From: Bhargavaea ginsengi
GTDB taxonomy: Bacteria > Bacillota > Bacilli > Bacillales_A > Planococcaceae
NCBI RefSeq assembly: GCF_900109165.1
Contig: NZ_FNZF01000007.1
Coordinates: 1 to 64,000 of the forward strand
DNA length: 64,000 nucleotides
Direction: 5' to 3'
The notes beneath the pieces were generated by a model that saw nothing but the letters and a program-made list of their open reading frames with translations, had not been told where the DNA came from and ran no database searches. Below, piece by piece: positions 26,588-34,861 of this stretch. A program made the translations under genes and the position numbers. Position 1 is the stretch's first letter, and each line of letters opens with the position of its first letter.

Positions 26588-26931
26588 GAGGATATCTCTA
26601 TCTCACCATTTCCATCCTCACCGAAGTGTTCGGCACCGCAATGCTGAAGCTGTCGGAAGGTTTCACGATCCTCCTCCCTACCCTGGGTGTCGCAGCGGCC
26701 TACGGACTGTCGTTCTACTGCCTATCACTATGTCTGAAGACCGTTCCGCTCAGTCTGGCCTACGCCATCTGGTCGGGCATCGGGACCGCACTCACTGCAC
26801 TCCTCGGGGCGCTGGTCTGGGGCGAGCTATTCGGTCCCCTGAAAATCGCCGGGGTGCTTCTGATTATTGGCGGGGTCATCATGCTTAATTCCAGCAGTTC
26901 TAAAATAGCCGGGGAACCTGAAGGCCAGTAA
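26584..26931 (+). CDS. Small multidrug resistance (SMR) efflux protein, second of a pair
   Basis: The partner SMR subunit, again with the essential glutamate in the first helix (YLTISILTEVFGTAMLKLSEGF) and the VPLSLAYAIWSGIGTALTALLG signature. It has 115 residues, with a slightly longer C-terminal tail (NSSSSKIAGEPEGQ) than its neighbour. In known paired SMRs the two subunits insert with opposite topology; differing charge distribution here is compatible but was not calculated. The ATGA overlap with the first gene supports equal expression. Confidence 0.9.
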   Translation: MRGYLYLTISILTEVFGTAMLKLSEGFTILLPTLGVAAAYGLSFYCLSLCLKTVPLSLAYAIWSGIGTALTALLGALVWGELFGPLKIAGVLLIIGGVIMLNSSSSKIAGEPEGQ

Positions 26932-26961
26932 CCTGTCATGGGCGAGAAAGGTGGGGACATT

Positions 26962-27567
26962 ATGTTTTCCGATGTGGAACTCAAGATCAAGAAAAAGAAT
27001 CAGCTGTTGTTTTCCCGTGACAGCCTTTGCCTGCAGGATTTGATCGGACTGATTCAAATTCAGCATCTCCGGACGCTCGTGATGTGGGCTTTGGATTGTG
27101 CAGAAGTGACATTGTCCCGATTCGAAGAAAAGTATCCCGATGAGACAAGACCCGGAATATGCCTGGTCCGCTGCGAGGAGTGGGCAAGAGGCAAAATCAA
27201 AATGCCTGAAGCCAGACAGGCGATTTTAGGTGCTCATGCCGCTGCAAAAGAAATCGATGACCAAGTGTACAGCGCTTTATGCCGTGCAATTGGCCACGCC
27301 GGAGCGACTGTACATGTGGAATCCCATGCAATGGGATTGCCCATCTATGAGCTGACGGCCATTGTCAGGAAGCATGGCCCTGACCACTTTGCAGAACCGG
27401 TAAAAGAAAAGATTCGTTTCTATGAACAGCGGCTGCACTATTGGCAAGAAACGACCGATACCCTTGAACTCGATTGGGCTCAGTTTTTATTGGATGATTC
27501 GAAGCCGAACAAGGAAAAATTGGTAGGCGAAAAAAAGAAAGCCAACATATACAGCCCTGGAACCTGA
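26962..27567 (+). CDS. Imm5-like putative immunity protein
   Basis: A 201-residue helical protein resembling the Imm5 family of polymorphic-toxin immunity proteins. The characteristic blocks are VMWALDCAEVTLSRFEEKYPDETRPG, EEWARGKIKMPEARQAILGAHAAAKE and the HAGATVHVESHAMGLPIYEL segment (roughly residues 40-140). Such proteins usually protect against a contact-dependent nuclease-type toxin, but no toxin gene is visible nearby. The C-terminal 60 residues are charged and less typical. Start is the ATG at 26962 with AAAGGTGG before it. It may be an orphan immunity gene or have another role. Confidence 0.7.
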   Translation: MFSDVELKIKKKNQLLFSRDSLCLQDLIGLIQIQHLRTLVMWALDCAEVTLSRFEEKYPDETRPGICLVRCEEWARGKIKMPEARQAILGAHAAAKEIDDQVYSALCRAIGHAGATVHVESHAMGLPIYELTAIVRKHGPDHFAEPVKEKIRFYEQRLHYWQETTDTLELDWAQFLLDDSKPNKEKLVGEKKKANIYSPGT

Positions 27568-27667
27568 ATTTTAAGGTTCCGCGGCTGCGGATTATCTTTA
27601 ACAACTGCTCGCGGAGACGGTAAGTTATTTGGTCTTTTATCGTTGCAGTAAAAATGGGGGGATTGTT

Positions 27668-28201
27668 TTGAAAAGTCATTTGAAAGTTACCGCATTAATT
27701 TCGACTATAATTATGTTCATATTTTTAACAGGGTGTGACGCATTTGCAAAGGAAACTATGGACTTCTATAAAAGTACAAATAGTATTGACCTCTCTGGAG
27801 AAAAAATAAATTCTATATCAATAAATTCAAATGAGAACGATGTAATAACTGCTTTTGGAGAACCAAATAATGTCGAAGAAATAGAAAATCCCAAGTCGAA
27901 ATATTTAAGTTACGATGGAGTGGAATTTGACCTTATAGATGACAAGGTTATGCAAATATTCATTAAAAGAGAAAGCGAAAACTCAAAGAAATATAAAACT
28001 GCAAAAGAAATTAAAATTGGGAATACAAAAGAAATAGTAATTAAAAGATATGGTCAAAATTATTATGAAAGAGTTGAAGGCGGCTTAGAAACGGTTGGAT
28101 ATTTTGATAAGGATAATATGATAAACATTGAGTTTGGGTTTCACGAGAATCAAGTAGCAGCTATTATTATTCAGAAAATCGGGTGGAGAGAAGCTCATTA
28201 A
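27668..28201 (+). CDS. AT-rich lipoprotein of unknown function
   Basis: A 177-residue secreted lipoprotein. The N-terminus MKSHLKVTALISTIIMFIFLTGCD is a lipoprotein signal peptide with lipobox LTGC, so Lgt would modify the cysteine. The mature part has two similar blocks that may be tandem BLIP/SmpA-like beta-alpha modules (DVITAFGEPNNVEEIENPKSKYLSYDGVEF and IGNTKEIVIKRYGQNYYERVEGGLETVGYF), but this is only a resemblance. The start is a TTG with GGGGGG upstream. Codon use is strikingly AT-rich (AAA, ATA, TTA) compared with every neighbour, indicating recent transfer. A strong terminator follows. Confidence 0.75.
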   Translation: MKSHLKVTALISTIIMFIFLTGCDAFAKETMDFYKSTNSIDLSGEKINSISINSNENDVITAFGEPNNVEEIENPKSKYLSYDGVEFDLIDDKVMQIFIKRESENSKKYKTAKEIKIGNTKEIVIKRYGQNYYERVEGGLETVGYFDKDNMINIEFGFHENQVAAIIIQKIGWREAH

Positions 28202-28230
28202 GCTAATGTGTGCTTTAGTTGAAGAAAAGG

Positions 28231-28270
28231 AAAAAAGGAGCTTGGTTATCGTTATCCAAGCTCCTTTTTT
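28231..28270 (+). terminator. Terminator after the AT-rich lipoprotein
   Basis: AAAAAAGGAGCTTGG and CCAAGCTCCTTTTTT form a long stem with a T-run. Confidence 0.9.
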
Positions 28271-28389
28271 GTGTTGTTTTACTTGTTAATCACCGGACCA
28301 ATTACAATTGCAAAGATAAATCTATTAAGGGTCTTAACAGTTTTTTATGTTTTGTACTCCGAACCCGTTGTTTTCACGACCTGCTCTTT

Positions 28390-30495
28390 TTATTCTTTCG
28401 TTCTTAATAGCCGCAGTGAGTTGGCAACGACTATCAGCGTTGCGCCCATGTCCGCGAAGATTGCGAGCCAGAGCGTGAGCCAGCCCGGCACCACGAGAAG
28501 CAAGGCGACCAGTTTGACCAGCAGTGCAAACGTGATGTTCTGCTTGATGATCGCCAGCGTTTTCCTGCTCAAAGCAATCGTGTACGGCAATTTTTCAAGA
28601 TCATCGGCCATCAGGGCGACATCGGCCGTTTCCAGCGCGGCGTCCGTCCCTGCCCCGCCCATAGCGATACCGACCGTGGCTGCGGCCAGTGCCGGTGCAT
28701 CATTGACACCGTCGCCGACCATGGCGACATTGCCGTTTTGCCCGCGCAGGGTTCTGATGTAATTCAGCTTATCTTCGGGCAACAATTCTGCCTTGGTCTC
28801 ACTTAGTCCAAGCTGACGGCCGATCGCCTGGCCGGTGGCCTCGTTGTCACCAGTCAGCATGACGGTCTTCTCGATTCCGATCTGATGAAGCTTTTTGATG
28901 ATCGACGCACTGCTTTTCCTGACCTGGTCGGCAACCGCGACGAGACCTTTGATTTCCCGGTCGGTCCCGAGCAGCATAACTGTTTTGCCCTGCTTCTGAA
29001 GATTCTTGACCTGACCAGACACAGAATCCGCTATTGAGAGAAGTTCCTCAAACAATTTCGGGCTTCCGATGTAGTAGATTTCGCTGCCAACCGAAGCTTT
29101 TGCCCCTTTGCCTGTGATGGAATGAAAATCAGATGCCGGAACGGTTTCCACGCCTGCCTCTTCCGCTTTGCGGACAATCGCGGAAGCGAGCGGGTGCTGC
29201 GAATAGGATTCAATCGCCATTGAAACGGCCAGAATCTCATCGGTGTCCATGTCCGACAAACTGTGGATATCCGTGACGACCGGTTTGCCCTCAGTGAGCG
29301 TGCCGGTCTTGTCGAAGGCGACCACTTTCAGCTTCCCGGTCTCTTCCAAATGGATGCCGCCTTTGATAAGGACGCCTTTTCTGGCTGCGTTCCCGATCGC
29401 GGTCACGATGGCTACAGGTGTAGAAATGACCAGTGCACAAGGGCAGCCCACGACGAGGACCGCAAGTCCGCTGTACACCCATTCGGCCCATGAAGCGCCG
29501 AATAGCAGCGGCGGAATGACGGCCACCAGCAAGGCGATCACCATGATGGCGGGCGTGTAGTATTTCGCAAACTTGTCGACAAACTGCTGGGAAGGGGCGC
29601 GCTCCGCCTGTGCTTCTTCCACCAGGTGGATGATTTTGGCGATCGTTGTGTCTTCCGCCCGCTTGGTGACCCGGACTTCCAGAGCACCTTCTTCGTTCAG
29701 CGTGCCTGCGAACACTTCGTCTCCGGCCGTTTTATGGACCGGAATCGATTCGCCGGTGATGGCGGCCTGGTTGATGGACGACTGCCCTTTGATGACTTCG
29801 CCATCCATCGCGAGCTTCTGGCCGGGCTTGATGAGCATGACATCGCCGATCCGGACATCTTCCACGTCGATTTCCATGACTTCTGTTCCGCGTCTGACCG
29901 TAGCCCGGTTCGGCGCAATCTCCATCAGCGCCTTGATGGATTGGCGTGCTTTGTCGATGGAGTACGCCTCAAGCGCTTCACTGACAGCAAAGAGGAACAC
30001 GACGACGGCTCCCTCAGCCCATTCGCCGATGAGGGCCGCCCCGATGACTGCGACCGTCATGAGCGTCTTCATGTCGAACTCGAGCTTCGTCAGGTTCTGC
30101 AGCCCCACCTTGAACAGGTCAAACCCGCCGATCAAGATCGCCAAAGCGAACAGCCCGATGGTCACCGGACTCGTTTCTCCCACTTGGAAGTAGGAGACAT
30201 ACCCCGCGATGATGAACACGAGAGAGATCATCGCCGCGATGTTTTCACGCTTTTTCCAGAACGGCTCCGGCTTCTCCAGCCGCTCCCGCTCCGGATACAC
30301 TTTGATGCCGTCGAACGCGCCCGCCTTCTCCAGCTGCGCTATGGAGGCGTCGCCTTTGACCGTGATTTTCATCGCACCGAAGTTTAGCTGAACGTCCTCC
30401 ACCGTTTCGATGGAACGGATGTTTTTCTCAAACTTGGCTGCACAGTTCGTGCAGGACAGTCCCTGCAGCCGGTAGACGTTCTGTTTATCTTCCAT
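28390..30495 (-). CDS. cadA: Cadmium/zinc-exporting P1B-type ATPase CadA
   Basis: This ATPase pumps Cd2+, Zn2+ or Pb2+ out of the cell. An N-terminal heavy-metal domain carries [12 protein letters not shown] (residues about 12-23), the membrane metal site is CPC ([11 protein letters not shown]), the phosphorylation site is DKTGTLTEG, the SQHPLAS motif carries the P1B HP, and [11 protein letters not shown] forms the hinge. 701 residues is typical for CadA. The gene overlaps the end of cadC by 11 bases, giving the classical cadC-cadA operon. Metal specificity (Zn/Cd rather than Cu) follows from the CPC site plus CadC pairing. Confidence 0.93.
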   Translation of the reverse strand: MEDKQNVYRLQGLSCTNCAAKFEKNIRSIETVEDVQLNFGAMKITVKGDASIAQLEKAGAFDGIKVYPERERLEKPEPFWKKRENIAAMISLVFIIAGYVSYFQVGETSPVTIGLFALAILIGGFDLFKVGLQNLTKLEFDMKTLMTVAVIGAALIGEWAEGAVVVFLFAVSEALEAYSIDKARQSIKALMEIAPNRATVRRGTEVMEIDVEDVRIGDVMLIKPGQKLAMDGEVIKGQSSINQAAITGESIPVHKTAGDEVFAGTLNEEGALEVRVTKRAEDTTIAKIIHLVEEAQAERAPSQQFVDKFAKYYTPAIMVIALLVAVIPPLLFGASWAEWVYSGLAVLVVGCPCALVISTPVAIVTAIGNAARKGVLIKGGIHLEETGKLKVVAFDKTGTLTEGKPVVTDIHSLSDMDTDEILAVSMAIESYSQHPLASAIVRKAEEAGVETVPASDFHSITGKGAKASVGSEIYYIGSPKLFEELLSIADSVSGQVKNLQKQGKTVMLLGTDREIKGLVAVADQVRKSSASIIKKLHQIGIEKTVMLTGDNEATGQAIGRQLGLSETKAELLPEDKLNYIRTLRGQNGNVAMVGDGVNDAPALAAATVGIAMGGAGTDAALETADVALMADDLEKLPYTIALSRKTLAIIKQNITFALLVKLVALLLVVPGWLTLWLAIFADMGATLIVVANSLRLLRTKE

Positions 30496-30871
30496 GACGG
30501 ATCCCTTCTTTTTCGTGAATCATTGCAATGGACACAAGCTGACGTACATGATCATCCTCCAGCGAATAAAACACCAGTTTGCCTTCTTTGCGGTATCTGG
30601 CGAGCCCCATGTTGCGGAGCAGCCTCAAGTGATGCGAAGCAGTCGCTGTCGTGGCCCCAATGATATTGGCCACGTCACAGACGCACAGCTCTTTTTCCAA
30701 TGTAAGCGCATAGGCGATCTTTAGCCGGGTAGCATCAGACAATGCCTTGAAAATCATCTCGACACCGCTGACCTGATCGATTTTCGCCTGGATGCGGGTG
30801 ACTTTCTCTTCGTCGTAGCAAAAAGTATCACATGTATCTTTGGACAGGTTGCTGACCTTCTCGGATGTCAT
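30485..30871 (-). CDS. cadC: ArsR/SmtB-family metal-responsive repressor CadC
   Basis: A winged-helix repressor that leaves DNA when Cd2+, Zn2+ or Pb2+ binds. The metal-sensing cysteines are visible: two in the N-terminal arm (DTCDTFCYD) and [12 protein letters not shown] in the alpha-3 region (residues about 62-73), followed by the recognition helix [18 protein letters not shown]. 128 residues fits CadC of pI258 type. It is first in the cadCA operon. Matching TCAAA-N6-TTTGA operator sequence is present upstream. Confidence 0.92.
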   Translation of the reverse strand: MTSEKVSNLSKDTCDTFCYDEEKVTRIQAKIDQVSGVEMIFKALSDATRLKIAYALTLEKELCVCDVANIIGATTATASHHLRLLRNMGLARYRKEGKLVFYSLEDDHVRQLVSIAMIHEKEGIRHGR

Positions 30872-30912
30872 GGCTTCACCTCATTATGATATTCGTTTGA
30901 ATGTTTGTTTTT

Positions 30913-30966
30913 ATTGTATTCAAACCCTCCCCCGAATGTCAATCCAATAATCAAACAAGCATTTGA
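30913..30966 (-). promoter_or_regulatory. cadCA promoter and CadC operator
   Basis: On the minus strand TTGACA (30937-30942) and TACAAT (30913-30918) with an 18-base spacer form the promoter. TCAAATGCTTGTTTGA (30951-30966) has the TCAAA-N6-TTTGA form of the pI258 CadC operator, just upstream of the -35. A second TTTGAAT/ATTCAAA pair brackets the -10. Confidence 0.72.
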
Positions 30967-31017
30967 CTATGTTTGCCCACCTTCTTCTTAAATCTCACAT
31001 CCGGATTCATGGACATT

Positions 31018-31056
31018 AAAACGGGCAAGAGAAAATGCGCTCTCTTGCCCGTTTCC
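31018..31056 (-). terminator. Terminator of the two-component operon
   Basis: AAACGGGCAAGAGA and TCTCTTGCCCGTTT form a 14-bp stem immediately after the response-regulator stop. Confidence 0.88.
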
Positions 31057-31057
31057 T

Positions 31058-31738
31058 TTAGTAAAGTCCCTTATCACTCCACTTGTATCCAATCCCCCTG
31101 ACAGTAAGCAGGTGATGGTCAATCGGAAAACCAGAATTCCGGATCTTCTCTCGGAGGTTCCGCACATGCGAGTCGACTGTTCTCCCTTCCGTCTCCGAAT
31201 CCCATCCCCACACATGCCCCAGCAGGTTGTCCCGGCTGAATACCCTATCCGTTTCACTCATCAACTTTCCCAGTAATGCAAACTCCTTCGGTGTCAGGCG
31301 GATTGGTTTTCCCCCATATGTAAGCGTGAAAGAGTCCCGATCATAGATAAGGCCGCCGGTTTCAAGTACTCCGGTCATGCCCGACCGCCTGAGCAATGCA
31401 TGAAGCCGGGCTACCAGTTCCTCTTCTTCAAAGGGTTTTATCAGATAGTCATCGGCACCTGCGCCCAGCCCTTTCACCACATCCTCCGTCTCACCTCGGG
31501 CCGTCAGCATCAGAATGGGAACTGCAGACCGATGCCGGATTTCCCGGCAGACCGTCCATCCGTCCATGCCTGGCATCATAATATCCAGCAAGACCAGATC
31601 CGGTCTTTGCAGATCCAGCAAATTCAGCGCCTCTTCTCCCGATGCTGCCTTCAGGCAGCGGAATCCATGCGGTTCCAAATATAGCTTGAGCAGGTCCAGC
31701 ATCATCGGTTCGTCATCCACGAGCAGGATTTGCGCCAT
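31058..31738 (-). CDS. OmpR-family response regulator
   Basis: A DNA-binding response regulator. The receiver domain has the acidic pair DDE (LLVDDEPMM), the phosphorylated aspartate in LVLLDIMMPGMDG (residue about 53), the switch threonine in MLTARGE and lysine in LIKPFEEEE. The C-terminal winged helix ends with HLLTVRGIGYKW. The ATG at 31738 has AAGGGG at 8 bases; an ATG two codons earlier is too close. It has 226 residues and overlaps the kinase gene by 26 bases. It lies between cadCA and the YdhK/CopB metal genes, so metal or envelope stress is a plausible signal, though this is inference. Confidence 0.9.
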   Translation of the reverse strand: MAQILLVDDEPMMLDLLKLYLEPHGFRCLKAASGEEALNLLDLQRPDLVLLDIMMPGMDGWTVCREIRHRSAVPILMLTARGETEDVVKGLGAGADDYLIKPFEEEELVARLHALLRRSGMTGVLETGGLIYDRDSFTLTYGGKPIRLTPKEFALLGKLMSETDRVFSRDNLLGHVWGWDSETEGRTVDSHVRNLREKIRNSGFPIDHHLLTVRGIGYKWSDKGLY

Positions 31739-33122
31739 CTCCATTTCCCCTTTCCAATGTGATCGTCATGACGGTTCCCCCGCCGGGCCTGGTTTCCGCC
31801 GAAACCGTGCCGCCGTGCGCCTCGACAATGTCTCTGACAATAGCAAGCCCAAGGCCGGTTCCTCCGCTTTTTCTGGACCTCGACTTGTCCACCCGGTAGA
31901 ACCGCTCGAACACAGCCGACTGCTCACCTACCGGAATTCCCTCCCCTTCGTCCGTGACTGTGATCCGGACACCTTTTTTCGTCCGGACCGCTTCCAGGGT
32001 CACCTCTTTCCCCGAAGGCGTATGTTTCAGCGCATTATCCAAAAGGTTCAGAAGCACCTGTTGGAAGCGGCCGGCATCCAACTCCGCAGTCAGGTCATCC
32101 GGAATCCTGCATGACAGTTGGACCTCTTTTTCCTGAAACGCCGGACCGACAAGGGAAAAAACCGATTCGGCAAGGGAAGACAGACTGACAGAAGACAAGC
32201 TGACTGCAAACCCCTGCCTTTCCGAGCGGGCCAGGTCCAGTAACTGGCCGACCAGCCGGTTAAGACGTCCGGCCTCGTCCTGAATGATCTCGTTATATTT
32301 TTTTCGTGACTGTTCATCGGTTCCTGTCTTTGATGCAAGATCCGCATAGCCCTTGATATAAGTGATCGGCGTCCTGAGCTCATGGGCAACACTGGCGAGA
32401 AACTCGTTCCGCTCATTTCTCATCCGCTCCAGGTCGTTTGACAGTTGGCCGATCGAGCGGGCAAGATCGCCCAATTCGTCTGATCTTGCTGTATCGAGAC
32501 CGGAAGGACGGCCTCCCGATGCCAGCTGCTCTGTCACCCGCTTCATACGGAGCAGCGGCCTGGTGATAAAGCGCGTCAGGAAAGGAATGACCAGAATCGT
32601 CAGGAGCACTGAAAAGGCACCGACCATCAGGAATCGGCGACCCAGCTCCCCGACAGTCTCCCGGATCATCGCGGACGGTGCCAACATATACACATGTCCC
32701 CTGTGCCGGCCTTCAACGGTAAGGGGACTGTCGGTAACGATGAATTCGCGCTCTCGCCATCCCGATTCTAGTACTCTTCCGGCATTGGGAACCGTTTCAT
32801 TATCAGAATGGAGGACTTCCTCCAGTAAAACCGGTTCTACGTCTGCCGAGCGACCAAGGATCCCACCTCTCCCATCTGTAACGACGACCGTAAAGTCAGA
32901 TGCGGATTCCATCATAATTACATGGTTAAGTGTCACTTCATCAAAATGATCTTCAAGCACATCCCGGTGAGTATTCCCCCGAGCCAACAGCTGTCCAATC
33001 ACTTCATCGGCCCGCTCATCGGCCAGGGAGACATACAGCCCTGCATACAGCAGAAGTTCAATCAAAAGTAGAATGCTGAACAAGAGCAGCCCCAATCGGA
33101 TGGAAAGCTTACTAAACATCAT
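31713..33122 (-). CDS. Sensor histidine kinase
   Basis: A membrane kinase paired with the downstream response regulator. It has a first membrane segment (LGLLLFSILLLIELLLYAGLYV), an extracytoplasmic sensor region of about 130 residues with no cysteine-rich metal site, a second membrane segment (FLMVGAFSVLLTILVIPFL), a HAMP domain, the phospho-histidine box FLASVAHELRTPITYIKG and ATP-binding G boxes (DEGEGIPVGEQ, GGTGLGLAIV). The ATG at 33122 with AGGGGAGAGG gives 469 residues. It is divergent from the YdhK lipoprotein gene, with about 165 bases between them, so the two may share regulation. Confidence 0.9.
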   Translation of the reverse strand: MMFSKLSIRLGLLLFSILLLIELLLYAGLYVSLADERADEVIGQLLARGNTHRDVLEDHFDEVTLNHVIMMESASDFTVVVTDGRGGILGRSADVEPVLLEEVLHSDNETVPNAGRVLESGWREREFIVTDSPLTVEGRHRGHVYMLAPSAMIRETVGELGRRFLMVGAFSVLLTILVIPFLTRFITRPLLRMKRVTEQLASGGRPSGLDTARSDELGDLARSIGQLSNDLERMRNERNEFLASVAHELRTPITYIKGYADLASKTGTDEQSRKKYNEIIQDEAGRLNRLVGQLLDLARSERQGFAVSLSSVSLSSLAESVFSLVGPAFQEKEVQLSCRIPDDLTAELDAGRFQQVLLNLLDNALKHTPSGKEVTLEAVRTKKGVRITVTDEGEGIPVGEQSAVFERFYRVDKSRSRKSGGTGLGLAIVRDIVEAHGGTVSAETRPGGGTVMTITLERGNGDGANPARG

Positions 33123-33289
33123 GCACCTCTCCCCTTGGCAGATTTCTTCTTTCATTCTATCTGAGGAAGGAAAGGTTTCGGCGCAGAAACCCATCAACTT
33201 ATTCAATTGTTCATAATATCTGCACAGAACCTGCATGCTAAGTGGGTATCTTAAGGCTGGAACGATTTTCATCCAAGGAGGTTAAATAC

Positions 33290-33910
33290 ATGAACCTAAT
33301 GAAATGGAAAACATCCGCAGCAGCAGTGACCCTTGCCCTCCTGCTTGCAGGCTGCCAGTCTGACGACACAGAACCCCAAGAAGATGCCGCCCCGCAGACT
33401 GAGCAAGCCGATGAAAACACGGGACAGCCTGCTCAGGAAGAAAGCAGCGAAAATGATGCCAGCCAGGACCCGCACTCCATGCACAGCAGTTCCGGCGAAG
33501 TGCCGGAAGGCCTGAAGGAAGCCGAAAACCCTAAATTCCCGGTTGACAGCACAGCGATGATGCATGCCGATCATATGCCGGGCATGAATGGAGTCGAAGC
33601 AACCATCAGCGGAGCGTTCGAGACGACGGCCTATTCGGTCACCTATACCCCGACTGACGGAGGCGAGCCTGTCAAAGACCATAAATGGGTGATTCATGAA
33701 GAGCTTGAGAATCCCGGAGAAGCACCGCTTGAGCCCGGGACTGAAGTGACGCTTGCCGCAGACCATATGCCGGGGATGAACGGAGCAACGGCCACGATTG
33801 ATTCCGCAGAACAGACGACGGTCTATATGGTCGACTTTGTTCCAAGTGATAGCGACGAAGAGGTCAAGAACCATAAGTGGGTGACGGAAGACGAGCTGTC
33901 CGAGGAGTAA
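33290..33910 (+). CDS. YdhK-like lipoprotein with two DUF1541 repeats
   Basis: A secreted lipoprotein: signal peptide KTSAAAVTLALLLAGC with lipobox LAGC, then an acidic linker (about residues 21-90), then two similar 70-residue DUF1541 repeats. Each has (A/H)DHMPGMNG and DHKW/NHKWV motifs (HADHMPGMNGVEATISGAF...KDHKWV and AADHMPGMNGATATIDSAE...KNHKWV). The His/Met pairs look like copper or other soft-metal ligands, and homologues lie beside copper exporters, as here. 206 residues. Start ATG with AAGGAGG. It is divergent from the two-component system. Confidence 0.85.
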   Translation: MNLMKWKTSAAAVTLALLLAGCQSDDTEPQEDAAPQTEQADENTGQPAQEESSENDASQDPHSMHSSSGEVPEGLKEAENPKFPVDSTAMMHADHMPGMNGVEATISGAFETTAYSVTYTPTDGGEPVKDHKWVIHEELENPGEAPLEPGTEVTLAADHMPGMNGATATIDSAEQTTVYMVDFVPSDSDEEVKNHKWVTEDELSEE

Positions 33911-33947
33911 TAGACAACCTAATCAGTGCAATCATATCGAAAAAATG

Positions 33948-33993
33948 AAAAAGACTGCAGGCGACGGAAACCCGTCTTGCCTGCAGTCTTTTA
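33948..33993. terminator. Bidirectional terminator after ydhK-like gene
   Basis: AAAGACTGCAGGC and GCCTGCAGTCTTT pair around a 16-base loop, with T-rich ends on both sides for convergent genes. Confidence 0.88.
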
Positions 33994-34001
33994 TCATTCC
34001 T

Positions 34002-34736
34002 TCAATACGTCCAGTACGTCACCGTATCCAGCAGTCCGATGACCACCAGGAAAACACCGGCCGATTTCTGGATGATGGCGCCGACCTTTCTGCCAGTCTT
34101 GAAAGAACGCCGGTCCAGATGGAGATACTCCATGACGCCCAATACGATCAGGAGCGGCAAGGACGTGGCCACCCCGAACACCGCCGGCAAAACGAGGCCG
34201 TAAGAAGTGTCCAGGACCGTCGGGATGAGGGACAGGAAGAACAGAACAAACATCGTTGGGCAGAATGCAATCGAAAACGTGACGCCCATCAAAAATGATC
34301 CGATCCGCCCTTCTCTCAGCGGCTGCGGGATTCTAGCCGACAGCCGGTTCACCCATCTGAGCTTGAAAATTCCAAGCATGACCAAGCCGCCCAGAACGAT
34401 GAGCGGGCCGACCGCCTTGCGTATTGCCGGAAAATAGTCGATGATTTGGTCCTGGAACGTCTGGCCGAATAACCATGCAAACAGGCCGAGGCCTGTAAAA
34501 GCAACCACTTTCCCGGCGATGAACGAGCCGACATCCAGCCAGTCTGTCCGGCTCTGGAGTGTCCGGCTGCCGTAAAAGGTCAGGGCGCTGATATTCCCCG
34601 TCAGCTGACACGGAGCAACGGCACCAATCAGGCCTAAAAATAATGCAAACAAGAACGGATTATCGGCGTATATGTAAGAGAGCGTGTTAAATGGCCCTCC
34701 AATAACTGCGCTGATCTCGGAAAACAGCCCGTACAT
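34002..34736 (-). CDS. CcdA/DsbD-like membrane protein (sulfite exporter/thiol transporter family)
   Basis: A six-helix membrane protein of the cytochrome-c-biogenesis (CcdA/DsbD) type. One cysteine lies in the first core helix (GAVAPCQLTGN, residue about 43) and one in the fourth (SIAFCPTMFVLFF), the arrangement used to carry electrons across the membrane. Homologues beside heavy-metal ATPases are often annotated as sulfite exporter TauE/SafE family. 244 residues. It lies downstream of copB on the same strand, so a role in copper resistance by thiol-redox supply is likely but inferred. Confidence 0.78.
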   Translation of the reverse strand: MYGLFSEISAVIGGPFNTLSYIYADNPFLFALFLGLIGAVAPCQLTGNISALTFYGSRTLQSRTDWLDVGSFIAGKVVAFTGLGLFAWLFGQTFQDQIIDYFPAIRKAVGPLIVLGGLVMLGIFKLRWVNRLSARIPQPLREGRIGSFLMGVTFSIAFCPTMFVLFFLSLIPTVLDTSYGLVLPAVFGVATSLPLLIVLGVMEYLHLDRRSFKTGRKVGAIIQKSAGVFLVVIGLLDTVTYWTY

Positions 34737-34824
34737 TCTCTTCTTCCTGCCTTTCGTTTCTTCCTGTAACTATGTTAACGGATGCGCATGAAGAAATGGT
34801 GCAGGGTTCTTTACAAATACATGA

Positions 34825-34855
34825 ATCAAAAAAAAGAGAAGCCCCATGGCTTCCC
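34825..34855 (-). terminator. Terminator after copB
   Basis: On the minus strand GGAAGCC and GGCTTC pair and are followed by TCTTTTTTTT. Confidence 0.7.
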
Positions 34856-34861
34856 CATCTT

